Source of the DNA: Schoenoplectus triqueter
Lineage: Eukaryota > Streptophyta > Magnoliopsida > Poales > Cyperaceae
Length of the DNA: 64,000 nucleotides
Direction: 5' to 3'
NCBI GenBank assembly: GCA_964058805.1
Contig: CAXKVV010002174.1
Span: 1 to 64,000, forward strand
The position numbers and the translations under genes are program-made. The stretch's first letter is position 1. Each line of letters starts with the position of its first letter. The notes beneath the pieces are model-generated. The model did no database searches. It was not told where the DNA came from and was given only the letters and a program-made list of their open reading frames with translations. Positions 20,764 to 33,400 of this stretch are shown piece after piece.

Positions 20764-23096
20764 TGGCCATATTTGGTTGAGGAGTAAGTACGGTTATTCC
20801 TCATTTAAGGAGGCGAATAGTACGATTTGATAGGATTTAATATCTTTTTCAATACGAATTGTGAAAATGTATCGGAGACATTGTGAATCGTGTGAATCGT
20901 GTGAATCGTCACATATCGTTTTGCGATTCACGATTCAGAATTTTATACTATTAAATGCTAACAATGAAAATCAAATTCAGGCTTCAGCTCTCTCACACTT
21001 AGCTTCTTCCCCACACACAAAAGTTTTTTTATAGTTTTCATCTTTTCAATAGCAAACTCTACACCGCCGAGCGAGAGAGAATGAGCATGATCGATAAAAA
21101 AATAAGAACCAAACCGATGGAGGTAGAAAACGAACAATAAAAAAAATGCAATTGGATAAGAAAGAAAGTAATCTAAAATCATGTGCGTGGATAGATTTGA
21201 TTCATAATCTTCTAGTAAAAAAAATTTAAACTATTAGTATGGTACATAGTGAATCAGAGTGGGTCTATGGCTCTCACAAGATATTTTTCAAGTTGATTAT
21301 TCAACATTTTAGCTAGAAATTAGAGGTACTTTATTTAACTTTTTATCCAATATATTTTCAAGGATGTAGTCCGCAACCATTAAACTCTTTATTGTAACTA
21401 TATAAATAATATACAACTAAAAATATAAAAATATTTTTCATCTATGATAAATAATTAATAACATCAGAGAAAATATTGAATAAAAATAAAATAATTTATC
21501 TAATATATTAATTAAAAAAATTTATCTTTGTTGAATTTATATATACTATATGTGATTTAATTTCTATGATGACTCAAATAATAAAGTACTATTCATTAAT
21601 ATTTAAGTTATCAGTGTTAGTTGACTTATTATATGAGTTATACGTTTATATATCATTCACATAGTGCACATCATGTTATTGTACAATATAAATACGATAC
21701 GATATGATAATGATTTTTTAATAAAAATTTCACTAATTTTAATAGTTTACTATTTTTTAAGACAAATTTAATGTATTTTAATGATACAATATGATACACG
21801 ATACAATACGAAATACAACGATTCATGATACAAACTACGATTCAATAACATTGGAGCCAAACATGCATAATTTAAGAAGTCATAAGTAGACATAAAGGAA
21901 AGTTATGACTCCATAACTTAAGGAGCCTCCCAAGGTGAAATAAGTTATTCCTCAAGATATGGAGCTATGGGACCCACAATTCATACTATTATAATTTTTA
22001 TTTTATCATTATTTTAATTATAAGTATTTGATTATTATTGTATTATTATCATTATTATTAATTATTATCATCATCATTATTATTAATGATTAGTATTACT
22101 AATAATTTTAATTATAAAATATATAATTATTGTTATTAACTATTATTATTATCATCATTAATCTAAATAGTTAATGATAATTGGTTAATTATTATAATTA
22201 AATATTTATTGATTCTTATCGTTACATTTAATTACTATCATTACGATTTAAATCTATTTCATCATGATTTTGGTTATTAATAATATTATAATTATTTTAT
22301 CATTTTGCTTTTAATATGATTATCTATATTAGAAATAAATTATTGTTGATATTAATTATATTTTACTGTAATTTTGATTATTTCTATATTTATTATTATT
22401 ACTACTATTATAATTAATTATTATATTACTAGTACTTTCAATTATAAATATTTAATGATCGTTATTAACTATTATCATTATCATTATTCTAAATAGTTAA
22501 TAATAATTGGTTAATTATTATAGTTAAATATTTATTGATTATTATTATTATATTGAATTATTATTATGATTTTTATGTGTTTCATCATGATTTTGGTTGT
22601 TAATAATATTATAATTAATTATCATTTTAATTTTACTATAATTTTTTTATGTTGGAAATAAATTATTATTATTATTAATTAATATTTTATTATAATTATG
22701 ATTATTCTTGTATTTATCATTATTACTTTATTATTATTATTATATGGCTACTATTTTTAATTGTAAATAATTAATGATAATTTGATAATTATAATTATTT
22801 AGTTAATATATTTTATACTATTAATTATTTTTCATGATGATGATGATAGTAATAATGATGTTGATTTATTATTTATGTATTATTATTATTAAATTTATTT
22901 TTATTGTTGTTGTAATAAGAAAATATTTTATTAGTAATATCATTGTTATTATTTGTATATTTTAATATAATGATGTAAATATTATTTATTCCTATTCATC
23001 TACTTGCTTAACCAAATATGAATAATTTATAATGACATAACTCTACATAAAAAATTATGCCTCCATAACTTTATGCTCTAACCAAACACGGGCTTT
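20764..23096. mobile_element. Possible PIF/Harbinger-like block with further insertion
   Basis: GGCCATATTTGGTTGAGG near 20764 and the complement of CTAACCAAACACGGGC near 23090 resemble GGNCNTGTTTGGTT termini of PIF/Harbinger elements. Repeats of AGTTATGACTCCATAACTT type near 21903 recur near 23030 in the opposite sense. Around 20835-21850 a separate element with TGTGAATCGTGTGAATCG and complementary GATTCATGATACAA text appears inserted. No transposase frame survives. Confidence 0.35.
21990..22980. repeat. Low-complexity ATT/ATC-rich block with an internal tandem duplication
   Basis: Nearly 1 kb is made of ATT, ATA and ATC triplet runs. Segments of about 330 bp starting near 22130 and 22465 are diverged copies: both contain CTAAATAGTTAATxATAATTGGTTAATTATTAT and, later, TTTCATCATGATTTTGGTT. 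A third, shorter copy begins near 22760. Confidence 0.7.
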
Positions 23097-23345
23097 GAGT
23101 GTAAAGATTCGCGATAACTCAGATCAACAATCTATCTAAAATCTAATTAAAATTCTTTTTACATAATAAAATACTAAATAATTGAAAGGATCCGAAACAC
23201 TCGATTATTTTTTGGTCCAAAGAATGGGTCCGAGAAAATAATTTGGATCCTCCACTATCAGATCAAACGTTGAAAAGCGGGTAGCAGAATATAGAAATGA
23301 AGAGACTGAATTTTTTTTTGGGGGCCCTTTGATTTATTTCTAAAA

Positions 23346-23987
23346 ATAATAATTGCAGTTATATGGATTCTGATTTTAATAATGCTCGGTGAATTTAATG
23401 ATTACAGTATTAATTTGGAGACTACGAATCAGATATATTCTATAAAGTGAGCTCTACCAAGGTTGTAAATAGTCAATTAATAGCATTTTGGTTTACAAAA
23501 TTGCTTAAGACGATGATATTGATTAAGTTGGTCGCATGCACAAACCATTAATATGCATCCATATTGGTGTCAATTGTCAAAATTAAAATTTCATACCACG
23601 TCATGAAATTGATAATTTCTTTTAAGAATAATATCTCTGAATAGAATAAAATTGTCAAAATAGCACTGTCATAATTAATTTTCTACTCATTTACTAACGT
23701 GACTTATCAAATGGACTGTCAAATTTAGGCAATTATCTATTTTTATATAGTCTCTACATCTCTAAAATTAAAATTATAATTATCAAATGAGATTTGACAA
23801 TCAATTTGACAGTGTGATGCAAATTCTCTCCTAGCCGAATTAGGATAAACTAACTCAAGTATTTTTTTCACAACAAATATACAAGGCATACTTAATTTCC
23901 TTTTAAAAAATAGCACGTCTTTCGTCACTTCCTAATAGGATAAATGTTCACTATATATAAATATATACATTTCATTAATTTTAATTA
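23346..23987. other. Intergenic, nothing recognised
   Basis: No gene, RNA gene or complete element recognised. Confidence 0.4.
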
Positions 23988-23995
23988 ATGTGTAG

Positions 23996-24489
23996 CAAGG
24001 GACGGATCTAGTAAGAGCTAGGGGGTCAACTAACTTTTCTGAATTTTGAAAAATAGTATTTTTAGACTAATATTTTATTAATCTGATCACCTCTGGATTT
24101 AATTTTTGACCTCCTAAATTTTGAAAAATAGTACTTTTAGACTAATATTTTGTTAATCTGATCCACTTTGGATCTAATTTTTGACCTCTCTGGATTGTCT
24201 GATTATTTTTCATTGAGAATTTTTTTTAACACCGTGAATAATGAAATAATTATGCAAATATTTAATAAGGAAAGTTTTCTTCATCGACATAATTATCTAT
24301 TATTTTGAGTTTTATTTTTTGTTATTTTTAATATATAAAAAGATATTATTTTTATAGTTTTTTTAATATTTCAAAAATGTATGTTAAATTATTGATTTTT
24401 TTTATTTAGTATCCGATTAGTTAATGAGTTTGAATTCGATAAGTTATTATAATTCGATTACTGACCCCGATCAAAATCCTGCATCCGCC
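23996..24489. mobile_element. hAT-like MITE of the GGCGGAT family with 8-bp TSD
   Basis: The left end CAAGGGACGGATCTAG mirrors the right end GATCAAAATCCTGCATCCGCC. It is flanked by perfect 8-bp repeats ATGTGTAG (23988-23995 and 24490-24497). The last few terminal bases are missing on the right. About 24040-24200 is a tandem pair of roughly 85-bp units (AAAAATAGTA(T/C)TTTTAGACTAA). Confidence 0.7.
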
Positions 24490-24497
24490 ATGTGTAG

Positions 24498-26890
24498 GTT
24501 TGGAAACTCTTCCCTGCCTCTAGGCTGCATTCGAAAATCTAAGTTCTACTGCCACCGCGACAGGGCCCCACGTAACCAACTTGATCGACTTCAATCTCAG
24601 GCCCACATGGCAAGAGAACGCACCATGCACTTTTTTTTTAAAATTCTCATAAATTTCGATATATATTATTTTTTATATTATTTTTTGAAATTTAAAACTT
24701 GCTAACATATATAGTAAGCCTGCAATTTCTAATAATTTTGTTATTATAATTGAGAAAACTAGTTTCTTAATTTGATAGACATTTTCTGAAGGTTTTGTAC
24801 TTTTATACATAGACTCGTTATATCCGAATGATACATGAAACTCTCAACATTAAAACATAAAAATGCGACTCTTTCAATTTATTTTTTTAGTGAACGACTC
24901 TTTGAATTATTTAAAGCAGTGCGCAGGCCTGATGTACGGTTGTTTTAATTGCAATATTAAAGCAACAAATGTGAACCTATTTTGTAATACTGTTTGATTG
25001 TCTTTCACGGCTATGTATAACGGGCCATTAATGCCTTGGTAGAATTAATGTTTGGGCTTTTTATAGGGTGAGTCCTATTTCTCTCCGTGTTTAACTTGAC
25101 ACAATTTTTTTTTCTCAATTGGACCTTTTAAACTCAAAATGTCTTCACAAACAATAAAAATGAGCATGCCGTCTATCAGCCCATTTAATCAATTTCAAAG
25201 CCGAACAATATTATGGGCCGTACATTATTTTTTTTATATATACTTTTGTCATGTAGATTATTTTGAGTGGTTGGAATTAATTTTAGATGGTACAAGGTGT
25301 CTTCCTGCTGTCAGCAAAATTTCCTGTGTATTTATGTTTAAATCAAAAGTTCAAAACATAACAGAGAAAAAACTGTCCAATCTTCATTGTGGATAACAAA
25401 TTTCTTATATGCTTGATGATGGTTCAACTAAAAAGGAGACTGAGCCATGTGAGCTTTAGGCACCACAATGCCATTATCGAAAAGTCAGGTAATGAGAATG
25501 AAATGGCTCCAAATAATTCCATTATTAACTACTAAACTACCTCTACCAGTCTTATATCCACTGCCATTTCCCATGATATGAACATTTTTGTTGTTGGACT
25601 CCTGTCGTTATAGTTTTGGCAATTTCTAGTTAGCATGCCGTGTAAACTAAGAAAATAGTGGTATACTCTAATAATGAGATGGGATTGGCTAGCTACACAA
25701 CATAACTCTACGAATATTATACATGTGTAATGTTGGATACAATAGGCTATAAAAATGGCACTTGCATTTATTTATGGTACAGATGTATATATTGCAGATT
25801 ATTTTTTTTTTCAAATTTGATTCGCTTTTATATAATGTTCTTTGTCTTCTTTCTCTTTTATTTTCCTTCCACAAGTTCAAGCTCCAAAAGCACCCACAAC
25901 AGGGGCGGACCTCCATGTCTTCTCTTTCAGTTTAATTTACAATTGTTACCAGAATATGGTCTATATGGAAAATTGGGTGCTTGAGCATTGCTGAATTTTC
26001 AATAGATGTAACTAATGCATGTACTTGAGCATTGATGGAATTTTCAACAAATGTAACTACTGCATTATATATATGTGTCCAAATTACAAAATGCAAAAAA
26101 ATAAATATATATTTGATAGGTTAAGATGCTTAGGTCATATGAAAGAGATGTAGTGTAGAGGGTGTTTGACAGTTTGTAGGGCGTGCACGAGAGCTACTTT
26201 AGCCTACATACTTTGTGCGTGTGATCCTCTCTCAAGTCCTTGGAAGGGCTTTATAGAGATCATGGCAGTTAGTGTGCATGATCGTGTCTGATTATAACCG
26301 CTTTACATGATCATGTGCAATTATGAGAACAAATATACTCGAGGTGAGTACCGAGTAGTTCTCGAGCTCGAGAATTATTTAAGATAAATGTTGGGTGAGA
26401 TAGGTCTTATAAGGTCTAGTGAATTAGTGTTTTAGGGCTAAGTATTAAGGCCTAAGATAATTGGACCTTCGAAAACACAACCCTGTTAATAGCTTCTAAA
26501 GTCGAAATATGTTAGAACGACATTTTCAGATTCTATACTATGTTTCTAGATGTTTTAGAATTATAGTCTCATTATTAGTTTCCAACATCGGAATGTGTTG
26601 AAATGACACTTTTGGGTTCTGTCATCATGCAGAACTCATGGATTTGGAGGTCCAGTCCAACCCCTGAGGTAGATTGTATGTAGAAGAGAGAATAAGAGGG
26701 GTATATGTGTTCATACAATAACTACTCTGATCTATATGCTCTTGCACATGTGAGAATGACTATTCCCCTTTAAGTCGTTAATATGACCTTATATTAGGGA
26801 GAATAGATGTAATTCATTAATGTGAGTTAATGAGCCATTATCTACTAGATTGTGTCATGTGTAACGGTAGTGAGTTATTGAGCATTTATG
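24498..26890. other. Intergenic, possible retroelement relics
   Basis: No gene was recognised. 25978-26066 is a two-copy tandem repeat of about 44 bp (ACTTGAGCATTGATGG type). Around 26500-26640 and 27040 three diverged phrases GGAATGTGTTGAAATGACACT recur, suggesting a decayed repeated element. Confidence 0.4.
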
Positions 26891-27129
26891 ACTTTATATC
26901 GGTTATAATCAAGATCAATGTCAAGTTATTCTCAAGCTTCAGAAATATCCAGTTCGAAAATGTTTCTAATGGATTCCTTAATGGATTTATATATGCACCA
27001 TAAGATCCACCCAAAGAATGTCTTAGGATTGTATCTGAAGCTCAGAATGTGTCAGATGACACTTTCAAAATTATCATCTTGTAGAACATTATATCAAGGT
27101 TAAGATAACATGACCTTGTAACTCGAAAA

Positions 27130-28140
27130 ACATAAGGATCAATGCTCTATCTTTTTTTTTCGAGGATAAGTATTAAAATATCTATGTAGGAGTATAGAGA
27201 CATAAACTCTACCTTCCTTAAAAAATATAGAGAGCAATACTATACTTTTCTTTTTGGGTGTAAATATAGAAATATCTCTATAGGAGTATATGAAGTCAGA
27301 CTCTACCTTCCTTCTGACCTTACAACTAAAAAAAAAATATATAGGGAACAATGTTCTATCTTTTTTTTGAGAGTATGTCAATTAATAGTATGTATAGGGA
27401 TCTAATGCTCATAATATTTCTCCAACTCTTAAATTACAGGGAGTCAAAACTCAAGACTTTTCTTTTCGAGATAATAAATGTGTGTACAACCTTTATTTTC
27501 GAGGTAACATTTATATTTGAGAGTATAAGGAGCTCAACTCTTCCTTCCTCTAACTACTCAAGAAGCATAGATAGATAAACACATAACGTTTCTTTTCGAG
27601 AGTATGTCAATTAATAGCATGAAGTATATAGAGTTAATACTCATAACTTTTCTCCAACTCAAAAAATATAGGGAGTGAAAACTCACTACCTTCCTTTTTG
27701 AGGTAGTATATATACGACCTTCCTTTTTGAGATAATATGTGTATTTAAGAGTATAAGAAGCTCGGTTCTACTTTTCTCTAACTTTTCGAGAAGCATAGAG
27801 AGATAAATTCAAAAATTTTCTTTTCGAGATCATGTCAGTTAATAGTATAGAGTATATGGAGCTGATGCTCACAACCTTCCTCCAACTCGAAAAGTATAGG
27901 GAGTCAAAACTTGTAACATTTTTGAGTTAATATATGTATTTAAGTATAGAAAACTCGACTCTACCTTCCTCTAACTACTCGAGAGGCATAAGGAGATAAA
28001 CTCACAATCTTTCATTTCGAGAGTTTGTTAATATTATATAGTATAGAGAGCTAAATTTCATAATCTTCCTCTATGTGTGTGAAAAATATAGGAAGATAGA
28101 TTCATAACCTTTTTTTTCTTTATGTGATGAAAATCAAGAA
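27130..28140. repeat. Degenerate tandem repeat, unit about 195-230 bp
   Basis: The phrase GAGAGTATGTCAATTAATAG starts units at about 27369, 27598 (CAATTAATAGCATG) and 27825 (CATGTCAGTTAATAG), with a fourth more diverged start near 28019. Each unit contains CTCCAACTC, then ATAGGGAGT(C/G)AAAACT, then CTTCCTCTAACTACTCGAG. A half-unit precedes the first. The sequence is non-coding, AT-rich and CT-phased. Confidence 0.75.
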
Positions 28141-28394
28141 GAAATAAATTTATAATCTTTTTTCTCGAGTATACATTAGTTATATCTATTGAAAAATCAG
28201 CAATGTTTAAGAAGGGTCTCAACTTACGTTTATTGGCAAATAAGTTAGTGACTTTAATGAAATATTGAATTTTTTTTAACAGTTTTAATAAAAAAATGTT
28301 AAAATGGAGGAGCGGATGGAAAATCACTTTTAAAAAAAATGTTAAAATGGGGCATTTATGTTATTTTATTTATTTATCTCCATATTACGGGGAC

Positions 28395-29225
28395 TAGGGG
28401 TGTTAATTATTGACTCGATCCGATCTGAATCCGATCCGACCCGACCCGACATGACTCGAAAATAAATGGATCGGATATGAGTTTGATTTTTTTGACCTGA
28501 ATCGGGTCGGGTCGGGTTCGGGTCAACCCGACCGACCTGATTAATTATGTTTCTTGAAGTAATTTTATGATTTAGTACTAATTAAATCTTAAATATACAC
28601 TAATTAAGATTAATTATAAATTAATTAATATTTTATTACTTAACTAGCTATATACCCGCGCGTTGCAGCAGAATTTTTTATTTAAACATTAAAATATTAT
28701 AAGATAAAAAAATTCACATTTATTTAATATTAAATTATAAATTCACCAAATTATAGAGAAAACATATAATAAAGACTATATTTAATCTTGGATGAGATTT
28801 TTGCACAATATGAGTTAATGATTCATGATTTTTATGGCAAGAAAAGTAAATTATTCTAACATATATTATCACCATTAATTTCTTACCAAATATGCACAAG
28901 GTTGCTAAATAAAAAAAATTATGGAAATAATAGTATATAAGGGAAAGAAATGGAGAGAAAGAGGGGATCAATGGATGCGATCACATACGTTCGATCAACC
29001 AACAATAAATATTATCCGTCTAATTGAGGGATAAAATGGGTATAATAAAAATTTACCATGACAAAAAATGGACCCTCCAATTCTTAGATACTTTATATAA
29101 TAGTATAGATATTATATAAAAATAATTAATAAATATTTAATTATTTTAAACAGATCGGGTCGAATCAAATTCAAATCGGATAAAAATAATAAAAAAATAA
29201 TGTGACCCACCCATTCACACCCCTA
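28395..29225. mobile_element. hAT-type MITE, GGGTC-rich family, carrying a nested Helitron
   Basis: The left end TAGGGGTGTTAAT and right end ATTCACACCCCTA are inverted repeats. GACCCGACCCGACA, CGGGTCGGGTCGGG and CGAACC-type text match the 19274 copy. Flanking octamers ACGGGGAC and ACGCGACA agree only partly, so the target duplication is worn. Removing the Helitron leaves about 365 bp, close to the 397-bp intact copy. Confidence 0.7.
28644..29109 (-). mobile_element. Non-autonomous Helitron
   Basis: Read on the minus strand the element starts TCTATACTATTATATAAAG, a classic 5' TC terminus, and ends ACGCGCGGGTATATAGCTAG, a CTAG (CTRR) 3' terminus with GC-rich sequence just inside. It sits between A (29110) and T (28643), the host AT dinucleotide expected for Helitrons, with no target duplication. 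It is 466 bp and non-coding. Confidence 0.8.
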
Positions 29226-30387
29226 ACGCGACACATCTGGTATTTAATTTGACAATTTGCAAGTGCGGACGTGGAATCGCCACTCATTGAAGAATGAAGA
29301 TGCATGGATGGCAACGCAACAATGAGTGGCGACAAGAGAAATGGAGGTGGTGGTTACAAAAGGCCTCAATCCTATACCTATCTTAACCCAACAATTGCTG
29401 TGTACCGGCCCACTGACCACTGTCTAGCGCATGGGACCGGTCAAAGGTATAGCAGCTTAAAAGCAAAGTATGATATTCAATTGGTCTATCAGCTATCTAC
29501 TAACGAAAATATTCCATTTAATTTGATTTTCACTTTTTTTTTAGATAATTATATGAATTCCATTTGCCAATAAAATGCATAGAGCGGTTAAAATTTCTTA
29601 TATCTTAACCTTCATAAAACGATCCCCTTGGAGGTTACCTCCAAATGCTATAGTACAACAAGTGGACTTTACAATCTTGTCTACAAGTGCTTGTTGTGGG
29701 GCCGGGGTGGGTTCACATTTTTGACCTTTCAACACTGTAAACACAAATAAAGCAAAGTTTGTTCCCCTTTAATTTGTACTTGCTATTTGTTATTGTTGGA
29801 CCTTACACAATACAATAAATATCAGGGGAAAATAATTGATCAACCTAGGATTGGGTTTTATCTTTTTTTTTTTTGCATATATATTTGTTGAAATGTTTCT
29901 ATTGATAGAAACAAAAAAAAGAAATAGGAGAATAAAGGACAGCATACCATAGTCACCTTAATAACATGGAATCAAAATACATTGTTGCGAAACTGTATAC
30001 ATGTAACAAGCACACAGAAACAGAACCTTCTGTAGTTCTAATATTTTATTTGGAATCATCAATTATTCCATGTATCATTGCTTCAGAACCATAAAAGATA
30101 ATTTCCATTTATCATTGCATTGTTTACTCTTTCTGAAACAAAAGGTGGTACATGAAATTATTTGTCAAGATATATGAGCGCCTATACCCAAATAGATGAC
30201 AGGTAAGGTAACATGCACTATTGCACACATACATCTTACATTGGTAAAAGCCAGCCCAAATAACAAACATTCATTTCTAACAAGAATCTCTCTAAACCAA
30301 ATAAATTTAATTATCACTCCTTTTATCTTACCCCAATTAACAACCACATTGGCATGCATGTGGACTCCTCTAGTTTTTTATTCTCCC
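29226..30387. other. Intergenic, upstream of the peroxidase gene
   Basis: No gene was recognised. The 89-codon frame at 29304-29573 begins with a glycine-rich stretch but lacks family resemblance. Regulatory motifs for the peroxidase may lie here but none could be assigned. Confidence 0.4.
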
Positions 30388-30395
30388 TATAGACA

Positions 30396-30404
30396 GTATA
30401 TATG
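30396..30404 (+). promoter_or_regulatory. Candidate TATA box of the peroxidase gene
   Basis: GTATATATG lies about 70 bases before the start codon, leaving room for a short 5' UTR of roughly 40 bases. Confidence 0.5.
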
Positions 30405-30470
30405 ACCTATCTCTCTTTATCCCTTTTCACATCAGAGGAAACACCTTTTGTGGAGTGAGGAGGAAGAAGG

Positions 30471-33400
30471 ATGGAAGTTCCTCTTGTTTCACTTCTTATT
30501 TTCTGTATCCTACGTGCAGGCAATGGGCTTAGCCTAAATTACTATGACAACACTTGTCCGAATTACGAGGCGACAGTGATGGCCGCTGTGAAGCAAGCAA
30601 TGGCCACTGATAAGACAGTTCCCGCTGCATTGCTTCGTTTACATTTCCACGACTGCTTTGTCAGGGTTTCTCTCTCACTCTCTCTCACATACTAACCACT
30701 CTCTCACACAGTCACACACCCACACACTAATATGTATCGTCGTTAATGTACAATTTTTCCGGATGAATTTGATATTGTGTGCAGAAGGAAGTGCCAGCCG
30801 ATGAAGTCTGGTACATCGGTATCTTACTCAAAACAGAGGATGTCCAGAATATCATACACACACACTATTTTTTTTCTTCTTAAAAGTTTATTCAAAAAAA
30901 TTTCATGTTTTTTACATTAAAATAAAAATAATTTTTAACATTGAGATAATCCAAATTTTCTTTGATGGATTCTGCATTTATGTATGTGCAGCTTCACCGC
31001 CAGCACTTGTGTGTTTTGATGCCAAGTGTGACTACTAGTACTAATATCATTAATTTTATTCTCCATTTTTTTTTGAAAAAAAAACATAATAATTGTAGTA
31101 GTCGTCCTATAAAAAATCGTTCCTAAAAAAAGGTGAAGGTAGGAGTCAATTTATGTATTAAGAAAAACAAAAGAAATTGTCACGTGCATTTGGGGGGAAA
31201 CTGCTTTTGTTTCAGGTTTAGTTTTTTACTCAAAGTTTCTAAAAGTAGAAGAATGAATGAAAGAAAAATGAAAAAAAGGGAAAGGAACACTAAAGTCCAT
31301 TAAGGTTTATAACTTTATGTATCATGTCGACGTCTGGCAGTAGTCTGCTTGCCATGTTATGTGTCTCTTTCTCAAAGCACCTTACTATTTGTTCCTCTTT
31401 TGCAAGTTTAATGTTTCTCATCATGCAACTGAGAAACAAAAAAAAAAGGGAAAAATATACAAGTATATGTTTCATGTCAACATCTCAAGTTCTGTTGTTC
31501 TGAGCAATGCTGTAACATGCGTAAATTAGGGCTGTGACGGATCAGTGCTGCTGGACTCAACTGCGAACAATACAGCTGAGAAGGCGGGCCCCCCGAATGT
31601 ATCTCTCCATGCATTTTACGTCATCGACAATGCCAAGTCAGTAATCGAGGCTATGTGCCCTGGTGTCGTCTCCTGTGCCGATATCCTCGCTTTGTCAGCT
31701 AGAGACGCAGTCGCCCTTGTAAGTCCAATTGTTTGTTTATGCTTTCATATCATAAATTCATAATCAATTGATCAAAGTAACTTGAAAAAATAATTAATGA
31801 GTGTTAATTTAGAGGAAAACAAAAGGAGGTTGTTAATTAAACATGAACAAATGGAGGGTAAAAAAAAAAAATGAGCAGCTGTTTGATTCGTAGTAGTGAA
31901 GTTTACTTTCAGCCTCCTAAAAAAGATGATAGTTGGTGGTAGGGCCACCACTCAAAGAAGATTTTTTTTTTTTTTTAAATTGTACTTAATTAATATTTAA
32001 GCTGTCCTTCGTTTATATTTAAGAGATAATATATAAATATCAAAATTGGTTACAATGATCAGAATATATAAATATCAGCATTGGTTACCAGTACTTGCAA
32101 ATATATGAATTTTGGTGTACTATGACTCTTTCATCTTTTCTTTTTCCCTTATTTTCTGCTTAATTTGTTTCCTCTTTCGTACTGCGTTGGGTTTTATTTT
32201 TATAAAAACATCATATTTTTCTGTTACAGGTGTAATATTTACATTGTTCTCTTTTAGAATCATTGTAATGTTTGAAATTATCGTATGTTTAATGTTTTAC
32301 AACAGAATTTAACACAAAATGATGTTTTGTGGTTCCACCTGTTGTATGTTAACAATTGAACTGAACTATTAATTGCCCGCAAATCTTCAAATACCTTGTT
32401 GTACTAAATGCATGCAGTTACAATACTGTTTATGAGAACCACCATTTTTCTGTTTTCTTTAGCCCAAACAAAAAATAAAAATTCAGTCCTTGTTCTAATT
32501 GGCAGTCAGGGGGGCCCACATGGAAGGTTCCGGTGGGGAGATTAGATGGAAGGATATCAAGAGCAAGTGAAACATCACTGTTGCCAGCTCCAACTGCCGG
32601 TTTTGCACAATTGCAACAGAGGTTTAATCAGCTTAATCTCTCAGTCAAAGACCTTGTCACTCTCTCAGGTACAGTCTATACCTACAAATATCACTGCTCC
32701 ATCAATTACAGTAGTACCAATTGCTAAAACAGGTACATAATATTCTTATTCTGGTACTTGTTTACCGTGATCAGTTACCCACTTACCCTTCTTGATTAGG
32801 AAAGTAAGCCAAATTATGTTTTCACGTGAGGAAGATAACATGTTCAGAAAAAGAAAATGGAAGATTATAGAGTGAAAGCATTGCGCTTGATGTGCGTGCA
32901 AATCTACGATAGATTCGTGTCAAATTCTTACAAACTGGTAAACTCTTGTTGTACGATAGATTCGTGTCAAATTCATCAGAAATACTTTATTAAGTTTAAT
33001 TTTATTTTATGGTTGAAAATTATCTGGTCCATGACACAACATAGTGGGCTAATGTCCTAGCACATGCGATTTGACATATGTTTTTGTCTTCTAAGTACCT
33101 CACAAATTAGATTACTGAAGCACAAATGCTTTATTATGATTAGTCCTTATGAAAATGCATGCTTGCTCCTTTCCAACCAATAATTACATTCAATTGTCAG
33201 TGACCTACTGCTCTTCCAAGCCTCTCTAGAACTTCACAATTTATTATATATTTAACTCTGAACTACCATATTAATTGTATGTATTGCAATATCAAATGTA
33301 CATATGGATATAAATTGGAAGTATCCCAAGAGAGAAAAATTAAATAAATTGGGACCATGATGTGTATGCAGTTCTAGTGGAACTCTAGAAAGAGAACAAA

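Larger units (their letters stand above)
19775..23345. mobile_element. Large element with about 190-bp terminal inverted repeats
   Basis: 19775-19965 and the complement of 23155-23345 are clearly homologous. Shared phrases include TCCATTCTTTGG, CTTCATTTCTATATTC, CTTTC(G/A)ATTATTT and AATCAAAGG. The interior is a stack of further repeats (inner inverted arms around 19970-20560, a likely LTR fragment with a TATA-like CCTATAAATAGAG at about 20699-20711, a PIF-like block, and low-complexity ATT repeats) with no readable transposase. Exact termini and target duplication were not fixed. Confidence 0.6.

Noticed and set aside
29304..29573. 89-codon frame with a glycine-rich start upstream of the peroxidase gene
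   Set aside because: No homology, no promoter or splice support; most likely a chance frame.
30784..31520. Possible additional peroxidase exon in intron 1
   Set aside because: Exon 1 ends at CFVR and exon 2 starts at GCDGS, which join directly in the family; nothing is missing.
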